DNA of 64,000 nt, from positions 62,001 through 126,000 of the forward strand of contig JALCSU010000003.1 of the NCBI GenBank assembly GCA_022653735.1, written 5' to 3'. The position numbers and the translations under genes were made by a program. The DNA is from Bacteroidales bacterium (GTDB taxonomy: Bacteria > Bacteroidota > Bacteroidia > Bacteroidales > UBA932). This document shows, piece after piece, positions 39,861-49,025 of this stretch (position 1 is its first letter; every line of letters begins with the position of its first letter). The notes beneath the pieces were generated by a model. That model searched no databases and was not told where the DNA came from. It saw nothing but the letters and a program-made list of their open reading frames with translations.

Positions 39861-41351
39861 TTATTTCTCTGTCATTTTCAAAAGCTTCTGTTTCGAGTCC
39901 GAGTCCGGAATCAGCGAAAGCACTTCGTGAGCCTCGTCGTATTTTCCAAGAGCAACCTTGACGATTGCCTTGTTGATGTCATCATATTCATTGAGCAGAG
40001 GTTCTGCCTGAGCATATTTCCTGTCAAGCAGGTACAGCACCCCAAGATTGTGACGGGCGATTTCCATGTCTTGGCATTTTTTGTACAGGGCCTTTGCAGC
40101 ATCATAGCTTCCTGCCTTCATGCACACAGTAGCCTTGTTGCAGAGGATTTTCGCAGGTATTCCATTATTAGGAATCTCGTTTGCGATGCTTTCCGCAGCT
40201 TCGTAATCGCCCTTCGTGATGGCAGAGATCATCTCTTCATTCAAAGAGAAAAGCTTGTCCCTCGAGATTCCGCTAACCGGTGCGTAATATTCGGCAAGAG
40301 TCTCAACCACTTTGATGTCGCAATACCTCAGGCTTGGGAATATCTGGTTTTTCAGATTCTGCCAGTCTTTGCCGAAGGAGCTCCTGATGCGGCTTTCCTT
40401 AGCATCCGGCGCCACATCTGAGTCGATGATCTCGAGAATTTTCTCCTTATTGGCCGAACTGCCATTCTCTACCGCCTTGCGAACGCCATCCCAGTTTTCG
40501 TCGATGACGACATAATTGCATTTGCTCATGTCTATTCCGACATTGGCGAGCTGATCGCATGTCGCCTGAAGCCTGTTATTCGCCAAGGCGGAATTATGCT
40601 CGAAAGATCCTTCCGGAGATGCCGAGACGGTGACGTTTATGCCATAGTCCATTACATTCTCGCCGGAAAGGACGCTGTCTATCGAAGCCCTTACCCTGCG
40701 TCCGAAGTCTTCGTCGCTGAATGAATATGAATCCAGCGAGAAGCGGAAGCCATGAGCGTTCCTCAGGCTGCCGCCCCCTGATGTGATATAAGTATGGTAA
40801 TATTTTTCCATCGGTTCCGGATTGGCGAAGGAATTGACATCCACGATGCTAACCGGGATTTCGTTGGAAGAGAGGAGAACCCTGCGTCCATACGCATCGG
40901 CGTAAACATCCACCAGCAGCCGTGAATTCCTCATCCAAGGCTCAAGCAGGACGGTGTCCGTGAACTGGATTTTCGTATCTCCTTCCTTAAGGTAGAATTT
41001 CCGCACCGTCGCGCTGTCGAGCAGAGACGGGTCGAAAATCGTTTGCCTGTCGTTGAATTTCTTGTGTAGACGTCCCTCCGCCACGCAGGCCGGCATGTTC
41101 ATGAACTTCGAGCCATTCCTGTTCTGGAGCCTCGGAACCACTAGTATTCCAGTGTTAGGGTTCCTGTATTCCTTAGGCACAGACACAGTAAAATCAGACC
41201 AGAAGGTCTGAGGCAGAGAGTAATTGTCTGTAACGCCGTAATTTACTTCGACCGGATTGGTCTTCGACGTTTTCTGCGCCTGCCTAAGCCCGGTGCATGA
41301 GGCCAAGGCTAAGGCAGCAATGATTAATATAAGAGTTCTTGTTTTTCTCAT
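39861..41351 (-). CDS. DUF3868-like lipoprotein with OmpA-like and TPR-like regions
   Basis: ALASCTG lipobox; VPRLQNRNGSKFMNMPACVAEGRL..LLEPWMRNSRLLVDVY DUF3868-like; VTVSASPEGSFEHNSALANNRLQA OmpA-like; C-terminal TPR-like repeats. Confidence 0.65.
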   Translation of the reverse strand: MRKTRTLILIIAALALASCTGLRQAQKTSKTNPVEVNYGVTDNYSLPQTFWSDFTVSVPKEYRNPNTGILVVPRLQNRNGSKFMNMPACVAEGRLHKKFNDRQTIFDPSLLDSATVRKFYLKEGDTKIQFTDTVLLEPWMRNSRLLVDVYADAYGRRVLLSSNEIPVSIVDVNSFANPEPMEKYYHTYITSGGGSLRNAHGFRFSLDSYSFSDEDFGRRVRASIDSVLSGENVMDYGINVTVSASPEGSFEHNSALANNRLQATCDQLANVGIDMSKCNYVVIDENWDGVRKAVENGSSANKEKILEIIDSDVAPDAKESRIRSSFGKDWQNLKNQIFPSLRYCDIKVVETLAEYYAPVSGISRDKLFSLNEEMISAITKGDYEAAESIANEIPNNGIPAKILCNKATVCMKAGSYDAAKALYKKCQDMEIARHNLGVLYLLDRKYAQAEPLLNEYDDINKAIVKVALGKYDEAHEVLSLIPDSDSKQKLLKMTEK

Positions 41352-41355
41352 GGCG

Positions 41356-41907
41356 CTAGAAAATGAAATAAGTGAACTTGATCCCTAATTTTGTGAGACC
41401 GAAAGTGTTCCGGTCTCTAGGACCGATGCTGGAATGAGGATCCTTTCGGTCGTAACGGTTATCGAAAAACAGCCAATGGTATCCAGCGCCGATCTGCGCC
41501 TCGATATTCCATCTGTTAGACAACGAATATGCATAGGCGTAAGATGCCCCGACGCCTATCATGTCGCCCTTGTAGCCTGTTTTTTTCATTGCCCAATCGT
41601 ACTGGCCATAGTCTGCGTTGAGTCCGAAAGCATGTCCTGAGAACTTGTGTCTGGGCCAGAAGCGCACTTCTGGCTGCACGAGCCAGACTTTACTCTTCTT
41701 GCCATTCTCATACGTGAATGGATTCACCAGGCCATCAACGCTGACAGTCCATTGCTTTGCGAAACCCAGTTCTACTCCCAGGTTAGGAGACAGGGCAGCC
41801 CAGCCCAGAGCATTAGACGAAACGCCCAATGTCTGACCCTTCCCCGTTGAAGGCAGCAGGAGGATCAAAAACATGAGGCATGCGAGTCTCAAATAATTTT
41901 TTTTCAT
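41356..41907 (-). CDS. DUF3575-like outer-membrane beta-barrel protein
   Basis: GVSSNALGWAALSPNLGVELGFAKQWTVSVDGLVNPF, LVQPEVRFWP, C-terminal KFTYFIF; start set at MKKNYLRL. Confidence 0.8.
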   Translation of the reverse strand: MKKNYLRLACLMFLILLLPSTGKGQTLGVSSNALGWAALSPNLGVELGFAKQWTVSVDGLVNPFTYENGKKSKVWLVQPEVRFWPRHKFSGHAFGLNADYGQYDWAMKKTGYKGDMIGVGASYAYAYSLSNRWNIEAQIGAGYHWLFFDNRYDRKDPHSSIGPRDRNTFGLTKLGIKFTYFIF

Positions 41908-42148
41908 AATATTTTTTGTCAGTAATATCAATAATGCTTAAATACCTTCTTTCATAATATTCTTTCCGAATATTTTTCCCGCTCTCTCAGCACAATCGTT
42001 TGCGTTTTTGCTTCCCGACAAAACCCCAGATTGGCCAGAATTCTCTTCTGACCTTTCTGAGACTTTCCAATCAGTATTTCATAAAATTGTCGGTTATTGG
42101 GTTCTTGTTAGCATGTTGAACCACCACAAAATTCCATAAAAAAATCCT

Positions 42149-42170
42149 TTTGGCAAATAAAAGTGCCAAA
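42149..42170. promoter_or_regulatory. Inverted repeat TTTGGCA-N8-TGCCAAA upstream of the DUF3575 operon
   Basis: Perfect 7-bp arms 42149-42155 and 42164-42170. Confidence 0.5.
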
Positions 42171-42196
42171 TTGATAATCCGAAAAATGCGTCTTAT

Positions 42197-42224
42197 TATC
42201 CGAAAAAATCACCCTTTTCGGATA
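42197..42224. promoter_or_regulatory. Inverted repeat TATCCGAAAA-N8-TTTTCGGATA, with half-site ATAATCCGAAAA nearby (~42174-42185)
   Basis: Perfect 10-bp arms 42197-42206 and 42215-42224. Confidence 0.55.
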
Positions 42225-42263
42225 TAATTATCTGATAATGAATATATAAGAAAAACGAATAGA

Positions 42264-42863
42264 TTAAGACGTTATCTCCTTCTTGTACTGGGAAGGATTT
42301 ATTCCGAATTTTTTCTTGAACAAGTCGTAGAACATGCTCTTGGACATGCAAGAATCCTTTGCGATTGCCTCCAAGCTCCAGTGAGGATACTTGCGCATAA
42401 GGTTTGCCGCATGTTCAAGCCGGAGAGTCTGCATGTAATTCGTGAAACTCGTGCCTGTCACTTCTTTGAAAAATGCCGCGAATTTGTTCGCATTCACGCC
42501 TATGCATTTTAGCATCTCTTTCTTGGAGAATGAAGGATCAAGATACAGCTTCTCTTTAATGATTTTATTTTCTATCTCATGGAATTTGTCGAGGTCTTTC
42601 TTGGACACGGCAGATCCATGCTCTTTCTGCTCCTCCTGGTTTTCCAAGGCTTCACATTTTTCTTGGCTGTCGCCTTGGGCCTCATTCAGCGACTCTTTCA
42701 TCGCTATGTTCTCTTGAAGCAGATCAGCAGCTTCTTTCCTAGTCTTCGCTAATTCATCGATGAGCCTTGCCAACACGATATTTTTTTCTCTGATGACCCG
42801 TCTGTTATACAAGAAGGAAAGGACAGCCACCACTATCAGAACCGATATGAATGCCCAGCTCAT
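42264..42863 (-). CDS. Membrane-anchored AraC-type HTH regulator
   Basis: N-terminal TM helix (AFISVLIVVAVLSFLY), coiled region, C-terminal AraC HTH (LEHAANLMRKYPHWSLEAIAKDSCMSKSMFYDLFKKKFGINPSQYKK). Confidence 0.82.
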   Translation of the reverse strand: MSWAFISVLIVVAVLSFLYNRRVIREKNIVLARLIDELAKTRKEAADLLQENIAMKESLNEAQGDSQEKCEALENQEEQKEHGSAVSKKDLDKFHEIENKIIKEKLYLDPSFSKKEMLKCIGVNANKFAAFFKEVTGTSFTNYMQTLRLEHAANLMRKYPHWSLEAIAKDSCMSKSMFYDLFKKKFGINPSQYKKEITS

Positions 42864-43637
42864 CTAACTAATCCGTTTACAAAGATTAACAAAATCATCT
42901 ACTCCGAGCCGCTCCGGGCGCAGTTCGAATATAGGGTCGGAGAGGAATCTTTGGCTGTCTTCTTTGAGTATGCTGAGGACCAGCGGCTTGAGCGAATTTC
43001 TCAGGGTCTTGCGTCTCTGGCCGAAGGCCGTCTTCACAACGGTCCTGAACAGTTTTTCGTCGCAGCCGAGGCTCTGCCTGTCGTTGCGAGTGAGCCGGAT
43101 TACCGCAGAATGCACTTTAGGAGGCGGATTGAACGCACCTGGCCCAACCCCGAAAAGATATTCTATGTCGTACCAAGCCTGGAGAAAGACCGAAAGGATT
43201 CCATATACCTTGGTTCCAGGCTTCTCAGCAATGCGCTCTGCGACTTCTTTCTGTACCATGCAGACTATTTCCGTAACCTGGTCTCTGTGTTCCAGAATCT
43301 TGAAGAATATCTGAGATGAGATATTATATGGGAAGTTACCTATCACTGAATATTCTCCATTGAATATGCTGCCGAGATCCATTTTCAGGAAGTCGCCTTC
43401 GATGAGGCCGTCGCCAAGCTGAGGAAAGTGCTTGCGAAGATAGGTTACAGACTCATCGTCGATTTCTACTGCCTTGAAATCTGTTTCCGGCCTTTCAATA
43501 AGATATTGGGTAAGAACACCCATGCCCGGACCCACCTCCAGCGCCTTATGCCCCTGAAGGGCGCCGACTATATTCTTTGCTATTTCCTGATCGATGAGGA
43601 AATGCTGCCCTAATGATTTCTTTGCGCGAACTTCCAT
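42864..43637 (-). CDS. rsmA: 16S rRNA (adenine(1518)-N6/adenine(1519)-N6) dimethyltransferase
   Basis: [48 protein letters not shown]. Confidence 0.96.
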   Translation of the reverse strand: MEVRAKKSLGQHFLIDQEIAKNIVGALQGHKALEVGPGMGVLTQYLIERPETDFKAVEIDDESVTYLRKHFPQLGDGLIEGDFLKMDLGSIFNGEYSVIGNFPYNISSQIFFKILEHRDQVTEIVCMVQKEVAERIAEKPGTKVYGILSVFLQAWYDIEYLFGVGPGAFNPPPKVHSAVIRLTRNDRQSLGCDEKLFRTVVKTAFGQRRKTLRNSLKPLVLSILKEDSQRFLSDPIFELRPERLGVDDFVNLCKRIS

Positions 43638-43688
43638 AACAATTACAAAGATAAGTTATTTCTTCGACCACGGTTATGGATAATTTGC

Positions 43689-43696
43689 TAAATTTG
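43689..43696 (+). promoter_or_regulatory. Candidate Bacteroidota -7 element (TAnnTTTG) for aspS
   Basis: TAAATTTG upstream of aspS and of the hairpin repeats. Confidence 0.35.
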
Positions 43697-43724
43697 CACT
43701 TTAGGATTATGAACAGTTCCGCCT

Positions 43725-43755
43725 GTCATTCTGACGAAAGTCAGGATCTGAGTGG
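43725..43755. repeat. Copy 1 of GAAA-tetraloop hairpin repeat (GTCATTCTGACGAAAGTCAGGATCTGAGTGG)
   Basis: Direct sequence comparison with copy 2; stem ATTCTGAC/GTCAGGAT with one G-U wobble. Confidence 0.8.
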
Positions 43756-43778
43756 ATGAAAATAACGAAACTCCCTTT

Positions 43779-43808
43779 GTCATCCTGACGAAAGTCAGGA
43801 TCTAAGTG
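43779..43808. repeat. Copy 2 of GAAA-tetraloop hairpin repeat (GTCATCCTGACGAAAGTCAGGATCTAAGTG)
   Basis: Perfect 8-bp stem ATCCTGAC/GTCAGGAT with GAAA loop. Confidence 0.8.
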
Positions 43809-43846
43809 AACGGAAAATATAGGCTGTCAAAATATTCATTAACAAT

Positions 43847-45616
43847 ATGTACAGAACACACACTTGCGGCGAACTCCGCATTGGGAACGCAGGACAGAAA
43901 GTCACCCTCGCTGGCTGGGTGCAAAGAACGAGAAAACTCGGAGGCATGACATTCATTGACCTTCGCGACCGTTATGGCATAACCCAGCTCGTAGTTGAAG
44001 CTGACGCAGAGGCATCACTCCTTGGCACGGCTACATCTCTTGGCAGGGAATATGTCATCCAAGCCATAGGAACGGTGGTTGAACGGCAGAGCAAGAACTC
44101 CAAGATGCCGACAGGCGACATAGAGATCAAGCTGGACAAAATCAACATTCTGAACAAATCCATGACTCCTCCGTTCACCATAGAGGACGAAAGCGATGGC
44201 GGCGAGGATATCCGCGCGAAATACCGTTACCTGGACCTGCGCAGGAATCCGCTCCAGAAGGCTCTTGCCCTCAGGCACAGGCTTGCCCACGAGGTCCGCA
44301 ACTATCTGGATGCACATGACTTCATGGAAATCGAAACCCCATACCTCATCAAATCCACACCAGAAGGAGCTCGCGACTTCGTGGTGCCATCTAGGATGAA
44401 CCCAGGTGAGTTCTATGCATTGCCGCAATCTCCGCAGACATTCAAGCAGCTGCTGATGGTGGCAGGGTATGACCGTTATTTCCAGATCGTAAGATGTTTC
44501 CGCGACGAAGACTTGAGGGCAGACCGTCAGCCGGAATTCACCCAGATTGACTGCGAGATGAGTTTCGTAGAGCAGGATGACGTTCTGAATATGTTCGAAG
44601 GCATGATGAGGACGCTCTTCAAGAATGTCATCGGGGTGGATGTCCCAAATCCGCTTCCTAGGATGAGCTGGTTCGATGCCATGGACAACTACGGATCGGA
44701 CAAGCCTGACGTGCGCTTCGGAATGACGATTCACGAGATAACCGACAAAGTGAAAGGCAAGGGATTCTCTATTCTCGATGAAGCCAAATATGTCGGAGCC
44801 ATTGCCGTCCCGGGAGGAGCCGAATACACTCGCAAGCAGATTGACGAGCTGACTGAGTGGGTGAAACGCCCTCAGGTCGGCGCAAAGGGTCTGATATACA
44901 TAAAATTGAATGCAGACGGCTCGGTTAAGTCTTCCGTTGACAAATTCTACGCGCCGGAAGACCTCAAAGCCATCGGCGAAGCCGTGGAAGCCAAGACAGG
45001 GGACATTATATTCATAATGTCAGGGAATGAAAAGCGTAAGGTCCAGACCATGCTGGGCGTTCTCCGAATTGAAATGGGCAACAGACTGGGACTGAGGGAT
45101 CCTAAGGTGTTTGCTCCGCTCTGGATTGTTGATTTTCCTCTTCTTGAATGGAGCGACGAGGATAATCGCTTCTACGCCATGCATCATCCGTTCACAGCTC
45201 CGAAGCCAGAGCACATGGATCTCTTCTACAGCAATAAGAAAGAAGACCTTGAGAGGGTTTGCGCCAACGCATACGATTTCGTGCTGAACGGCACTGAGCT
45301 GGGAGGCGGTTCAATCAGGATTCATGACTCCGAGGTGCAGAAGAGAATGTTTGAGGTTCTGGGCATTGGCCCAGAGGAGGCCGAGTACAAATTCGGCTTC
45401 ATCATCCATGCCTTCCAGTACGGGGCTCCGCCTCACGGAGGACTCGCTTTCGGATTCGACCGCGTCTGCGCCCTCTTCGCTGGCAAGGACACCATCCGCG
45501 ACTTCATCGCTTTCCCTAAGAATAACATGGGATGCGACGTGATGATTGATTCTCCTTCCCGGATCGACAAGGTGCAGCTAGACGAACTTCACATCGACAT
45601 TCGAAAAGAACAATGA
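43847..45616 (+). CDS. aspS: Aspartyl-tRNA synthetase
   Basis: Class II aa[82 protein letters not shown]. Confidence 0.97.
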   Translation: MYRTHTCGELRIGNAGQKVTLAGWVQRTRKLGGMTFIDLRDRYGITQLVVEADAEASLLGTATSLGREYVIQAIGTVVERQSKNSKMPTGDIEIKLDKINILNKSMTPPFTIEDESDGGEDIRAKYRYLDLRRNPLQKALALRHRLAHEVRNYLDAHDFMEIETPYLIKSTPEGARDFVVPSRMNPGEFYALPQSPQTFKQLLMVAGYDRYFQIVRCFRDEDLRADRQPEFTQIDCEMSFVEQDDVLNMFEGMMRTLFKNVIGVDVPNPLPRMSWFDAMDNYGSDKPDVRFGMTIHEITDKVKGKGFSILDEAKYVGAIAVPGGAEYTRKQIDELTEWVKRPQVGAKGLIYIKLNADGSVKSSVDKFYAPEDLKAIGEAVEAKTGDIIFIMSGNEKRKVQTMLGVLRIEMGNRLGLRDPKVFAPLWIVDFPLLEWSDEDNRFYAMHHPFTAPKPEHMDLFYSNKKEDLERVCANAYDFVLNGTELGGGSIRIHDSEVQKRMFEVLGIGPEEAEYKFGFIIHAFQYGAPPHGGLAFGFDRVCALFAGKDTIRDFIAFPKNNMGCDVMIDSPSRIDKVQLDELHIDIRKEQ

Positions 45617-45638
45617 AAGGTGCGCAACCAATATACCT

Positions 45639-46508
45639 ATGAAACTTGACGGACGCAGAGAAAGCACGAACATAGAAGACCGCAGAGGCATGAGCCGCGG
45701 CGCCAAAGCCGGCATAGGCGGTGGCATCGGCGGAATATTACTAATCGCTCTTATCACTTTCCTTGGTGGTGGAGACTTGGGGGATGTCGTCCAGAACGTG
45801 GCGTCTTCAGGCGTCCTTGAGCAGACCGACCCTCAGACAGAACAATCTTTCTCGGAAGAGGAGCAGCAGCTGGCTAAATTCTCTCGTCAGATTCTGGCTG
45901 CGACCGAGGATATATGGACCGAGAAATTCAAGGAGATGGGCTACGCATACACTCCTCCGACGCTGGTTCTGTTCACCAATTCAGTGCAGAGCGCTTGTGG
46001 CTCGGCATCTTCGGCTGTTGGTCCGTTCTATTGCTCCGGAGACCAGAAACTCTACATCGATCTCTCTTTCTTCTCGACGATGAAGCAGCAATTAGGCGCT
46101 GACGGCGATTTCGCCTACGCCTACGTAATTGCTCACGAGGTTGGACATCACGTGGAGAATCTGCTGGGAATATTAGGGGAAGCGCACAAGAAGATGGCTC
46201 AAGCTAGCAAAACGGAAGCCAACAAAATAAGCGTCCGGCTAGAGCTCCTGGCCGATTATTATGCCGGCGTTTGGGCGCACTACGACAACGAGGAATACCA
46301 GTCGCTGGAAGATGGCGACATAGAAGAAGCCATCAACTGTGCCAATGTCATAGGCGACAATTATCTTCAGAAAAAGGCTCAAGGCTACGTCCAGCCGGAC
46401 TCCTTCACTCACGGGACCAGCGCCCAGCGCATGAAATGGCTGAAACTCGGCCTCCAGACCGGCGACATGACCCGCACCACCTTCGGCATTCCCGAAAGCC
46501 AGCTGTAA
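45639..46508 (+). CDS. Neutral zinc metallopeptidase (YpfJ-like)
   Basis: MKLDGRRESTNIEDRRG, ACGSASSAVGPFYCSGDQKLYIDLSFF, VIAHEVGHHVENLLG, LELLADYYAGVWAH. Confidence 0.9.
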   Translation: MKLDGRRESTNIEDRRGMSRGAKAGIGGGIGGILLIALITFLGGGDLGDVVQNVASSGVLEQTDPQTEQSFSEEEQQLAKFSRQILAATEDIWTEKFKEMGYAYTPPTLVLFTNSVQSACGSASSAVGPFYCSGDQKLYIDLSFFSTMKQQLGADGDFAYAYVIAHEVGHHVENLLGILGEAHKKMAQASKTEANKISVRLELLADYYAGVWAHYDNEEYQSLEDGDIEEAINCANVIGDNYLQKKAQGYVQPDSFTHGTSAQRMKWLKLGLQTGDMTRTTFGIPESQL

Positions 46509-46576
46509 GTTTTCAGGAATATGGCCGAGCGGAGAATTCCGGACACCGCATTGAGTAGAACATAGGAACATAAAAC

Positions 46577-46615
46577 GAGGATGGCCGTGGGTCTTAAAGA
46601 CTTTCAGCCATCCTC
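46577..46615. repeat. Nested hairpin GAGGATGGC...GCCATCCTC with inner GTCTT/AAGAC
   Basis: Perfect 9-bp outer arms 46577-46585 and 46607-46615. Confidence 0.6.
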
Positions 46616-47040
46616 AAGTCGAATGAACAAATCCGGACGTGAGGAGTCAAACCCAAAACCCTGGGTTAGAGAATGCATGTGACTACCGAACGGCCATCCG
46701 AGCTGTATTTGGTGGCGATTGCCTAAGGCATGACGGGAATATGTAATCTGATCAAAGTATAACACAGATTTTCAAGACATGGTACGAGCATTTTTACGAT
46801 GACGGGAGTTGGTCGTGCAGAATCAGCGTAGTGGAATTTCGCAAAGTGCTGTCGGAGCATGTCTTTCCGGAGGCTCTGCAAAGGGGTGCCGGTCGACAAC
46901 GTGGCTCTTGGGAGGCCTCTATGTCGAGACATGCCCTTCCCTACGCACTTCTGTGCAGCCTGCCTCGACAGCGTTTTGCGAGAGACTTCTTCCGAAGGGT
47001 TTGAATATCCGTATGCAATTCTTTATTGCTTCAGCTTCGA

Positions 47041-47060
47041 CAAGGTTTTGTGAAACCTTG
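47041..47060. repeat. Perfect hairpin CAAGGTTT-TGTG-AAACCTTG
   Basis: 8-bp stem read directly. Confidence 0.6.
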
Positions 47061-47276
47061 AAGAGAACTTGTGATTATTCACAATCGTAGGCAACGGTGA
47101 CATTCATTTTAAGAGCCAAGGACACATATTCTCATTGCCGACCCCCGTTTTGTGAACTGGGTGGGCAACGCAGTCATTCATTACAAGCCAGCTGGTGGCA
47201 CTATCCCGTCGCCCATAAATTCTCGTCCTTCTGGGCGAGGACATGGGTGAATCCTTTGTGACCATATCGACCACAG

Positions 47277-47310
47277 CCTCGCCGACTGCCTTCATGACGG
47301 CAAGCCAGTC
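47277..47310 (-). pseudogene. Remnant resembling the 3' part of the TIM-barrel gene (DWLAVMKAVGE)
   Basis: CCTCGCCGACTGCCTTCATGACGGCAAGCCAGTC vs CCTCGCCTACTGCCTTCATGACGGCAGGCCAGTC at 48188-48221. Confidence 0.55.
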
Positions 47311-47311
47311 A

Positions 47312-47905
47312 TCAGAAATTTAGCGCAATGCCGAAGCCCTTCGAAGATGTGCTGATGTATGGCTGACGACGAGACCCATGAAGACGACCATTATAGTCAT
47401 CTGCGATCCATTTCAGTCTCTTCTTTCCGATGACTAGCAATGGAATACCAACGTCAATGCATGTGCTTCCGGCAAACCCAGCAAGTAGTCCCGCGGAATA
47501 CAGGCCATAATCGTAGTATTCGCCATCTTCATATTCCATGGAGTTCAAGCCCGCTATCATCATCACAATCCCAGCAACTGCGACAGGAGCTCCGATCCAG
47601 ACCAGAGTCTTCCCGCTACGTAGCTGCTTGCGTGCACCTACGTAAGTGTCTTCGTAGATCTGATTCCCTATATAGAAACGAATGTCTTCCGGTTTTATTA
47701 CGTTCCCCTCGGAATCGACCAAGTCACCTCCTCGGTATCTTATCTGACCGGGAACGATGTCCAGCCCTGAACCCTGTCGGGACGACATTTCCGTAGCCGC
47801 AGAAGGATTGGAATATGCTGTAGGGATGATCTGGGCAGATGCGTTCGTGGCAGAGAAAGCAAATATGCCAGCAAAGATTGCTAAAATAAAGTTGAGTTTA
47901 AACAT
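47312..47905 (-). CDS. Secreted/membrane protein of unknown function
   Basis: Signal peptide; GQIRYRGGDLVDSEGNVIKPEDIRFYIG; hydrophobic segments TLVWIGAPVAVAGIVMMIAG and GLLAGFAGSTCIDVGIPLLVIG. Confidence 0.75.
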   Translation of the reverse strand: MFKLNFILAIFAGIFAFSATNASAQIIPTAYSNPSAATEMSSRQGSGLDIVPGQIRYRGGDLVDSEGNVIKPEDIRFYIGNQIYEDTYVGARKQLRSGKTLVWIGAPVAVAGIVMMIAGLNSMEYEDGEYYDYGLYSAGLLAGFAGSTCIDVGIPLLVIGKKRLKWIADDYNGRLHGSRRQPYISTSSKGFGIALNF

Positions 47906-48009
47906 TAGAGTAAATATTTGTTGTCAATATTGCTTCAAATATAGATAATATTTATCGAATCGGCATAAAAAAACTACTTTTTAACCAACAGTCCTTGCGC
48001 ATAAAAAGG

Positions 48010-48042
48010 ATGGCTGATTCGTCAGATTGACTCGTCAGCCAT
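48010..48042. repeat. Nested hairpin ATGGCTGA...TCAGCCAT with inner GTCA/TGAC
   Basis: Perfect 8-bp outer arms 48010-48017 and 48035-48042. Confidence 0.6.
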
Positions 48043-48080
48043 TCTCTCATCAAATGAATGATTCCGGACAGAATCGTTCG

Positions 48081-49013
48081 TTATGGCAGATAACTGATTA
48101 CTTTATCCATATCCCTTGATAGTTTGGCCAGTTTCTCCCTGCCTCCTCCTGACACCTCTGCCGTTATCCAGCCTCCGGAATATCCGACCTCGCCTACTGC
48201 CTTCATGACGGCAGGCCAGTCGTCATCGCCTTTTTCGATGTCGACATCGAACCCTTTCCAGAGACCCTCTTCATTCATTTTCTTAATGCTGAATTCTTTT
48301 AGATGGAGCTTGACAATCCTCTTATTGAGCGTCCTGATCCACTGCTCTGGCCAGCCATAGCGCAATACGTTACCTATGTCGAACCACCACCCTATGAGAG
48401 GGCAGTTGATGTCATCCACGAATTGTTTTGCCTCGAGCGGGCTAAGCAAGAAATTATTCCAGACATTCTCAAGTCCAATCTTGATCCCTGTGCTCTCTAC
48501 CGCAGGGATCAACTCCCTGATGGCATTCAGCGCCGTATAGTAGGCTTCCTCGTAGGAAGCATCCTTGTTAACCACGCCTGGTACCACCAGCACAGCGTCG
48601 CCTCCGATTGCCTTAGTGTCCTTCAGGGACTGGGTCACGGACTCCAGTATCTTTTTCCTGATTGATGGATCAGGAGATGACAACGGGAGTTTCCAATGAT
48701 CCTTGTTCACCGTCGTAGGTAGCTCTATCCCGGACTTATCCCTTGCTCTCAGAAGCTCATCGACAGGAAACTCCAGAGGGCTGTTGAACTCAATGCCATC
48801 GAATCCGATCTCCTTGACCATTTTGAACTTATCAACTAGGGAGAGATCGTCCTGGATCATTCCGTATCCCAAAGCCTTCTTCATTTTTACCGCCTTTGCC
48901 GATTCCTTCTCCCTTGCAAGAGAAGAGATGTTCTCGGCAGAAACGAGTCCCGGGGCTGCCACCATGCCCGTAGTCAGCACCGTGGCTGATTTGATGAAAT
49001 CTCTGCGTTTCAT
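48081..49013 (-). CDS. Sugar phosphate isomerase/epimerase (TIM barrel), Tat-type signal
   Basis: MKRRDFIKSATVLTTGMVAAPG; KEIGFDGIEFNSP, GLENVWNNFLLSP, LIGWWFDIGNVLRYG, VKLHLKEF. Confidence 0.87.
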   Translation of the reverse strand: MKRRDFIKSATVLTTGMVAAPGLVSAENISSLAREKESAKAVKMKKALGYGMIQDDLSLVDKFKMVKEIGFDGIEFNSPLEFPVDELLRARDKSGIELPTTVNKDHWKLPLSSPDPSIRKKILESVTQSLKDTKAIGGDAVLVVPGVVNKDASYEEAYYTALNAIRELIPAVESTGIKIGLENVWNNFLLSPLEAKQFVDDINCPLIGWWFDIGNVLRYGWPEQWIRTLNKRIVKLHLKEFSIKKMNEEGLWKGFDVDIEKGDDDWPAVMKAVGEVGYSGGWITAEVSGGGREKLAKLSRDMDKVISYLP

Positions 49014-49025
49014 GGATTCATTCGT

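Noticed and set aside
39861-41351. Plain OmpA-family protein annotation
   Set aside because: The OmpA-like segment is only part of it; N-terminal DUF3868-like and C-terminal TPR-like regions fit a fimbria-associated lipoprotein better.
44015-44734. 239-aa antisense ORF in aspS
   Set aside because: Mirror frame of conserved aspS coding sequence.
46616-46720. Possible tRNA or tRNA remnant (AACCCAAAACCCTGGGTT region)
   Set aside because: Could not form a cloverleaf with D-, anticodon- and T-arms; no T-loop GTTCRA motif.
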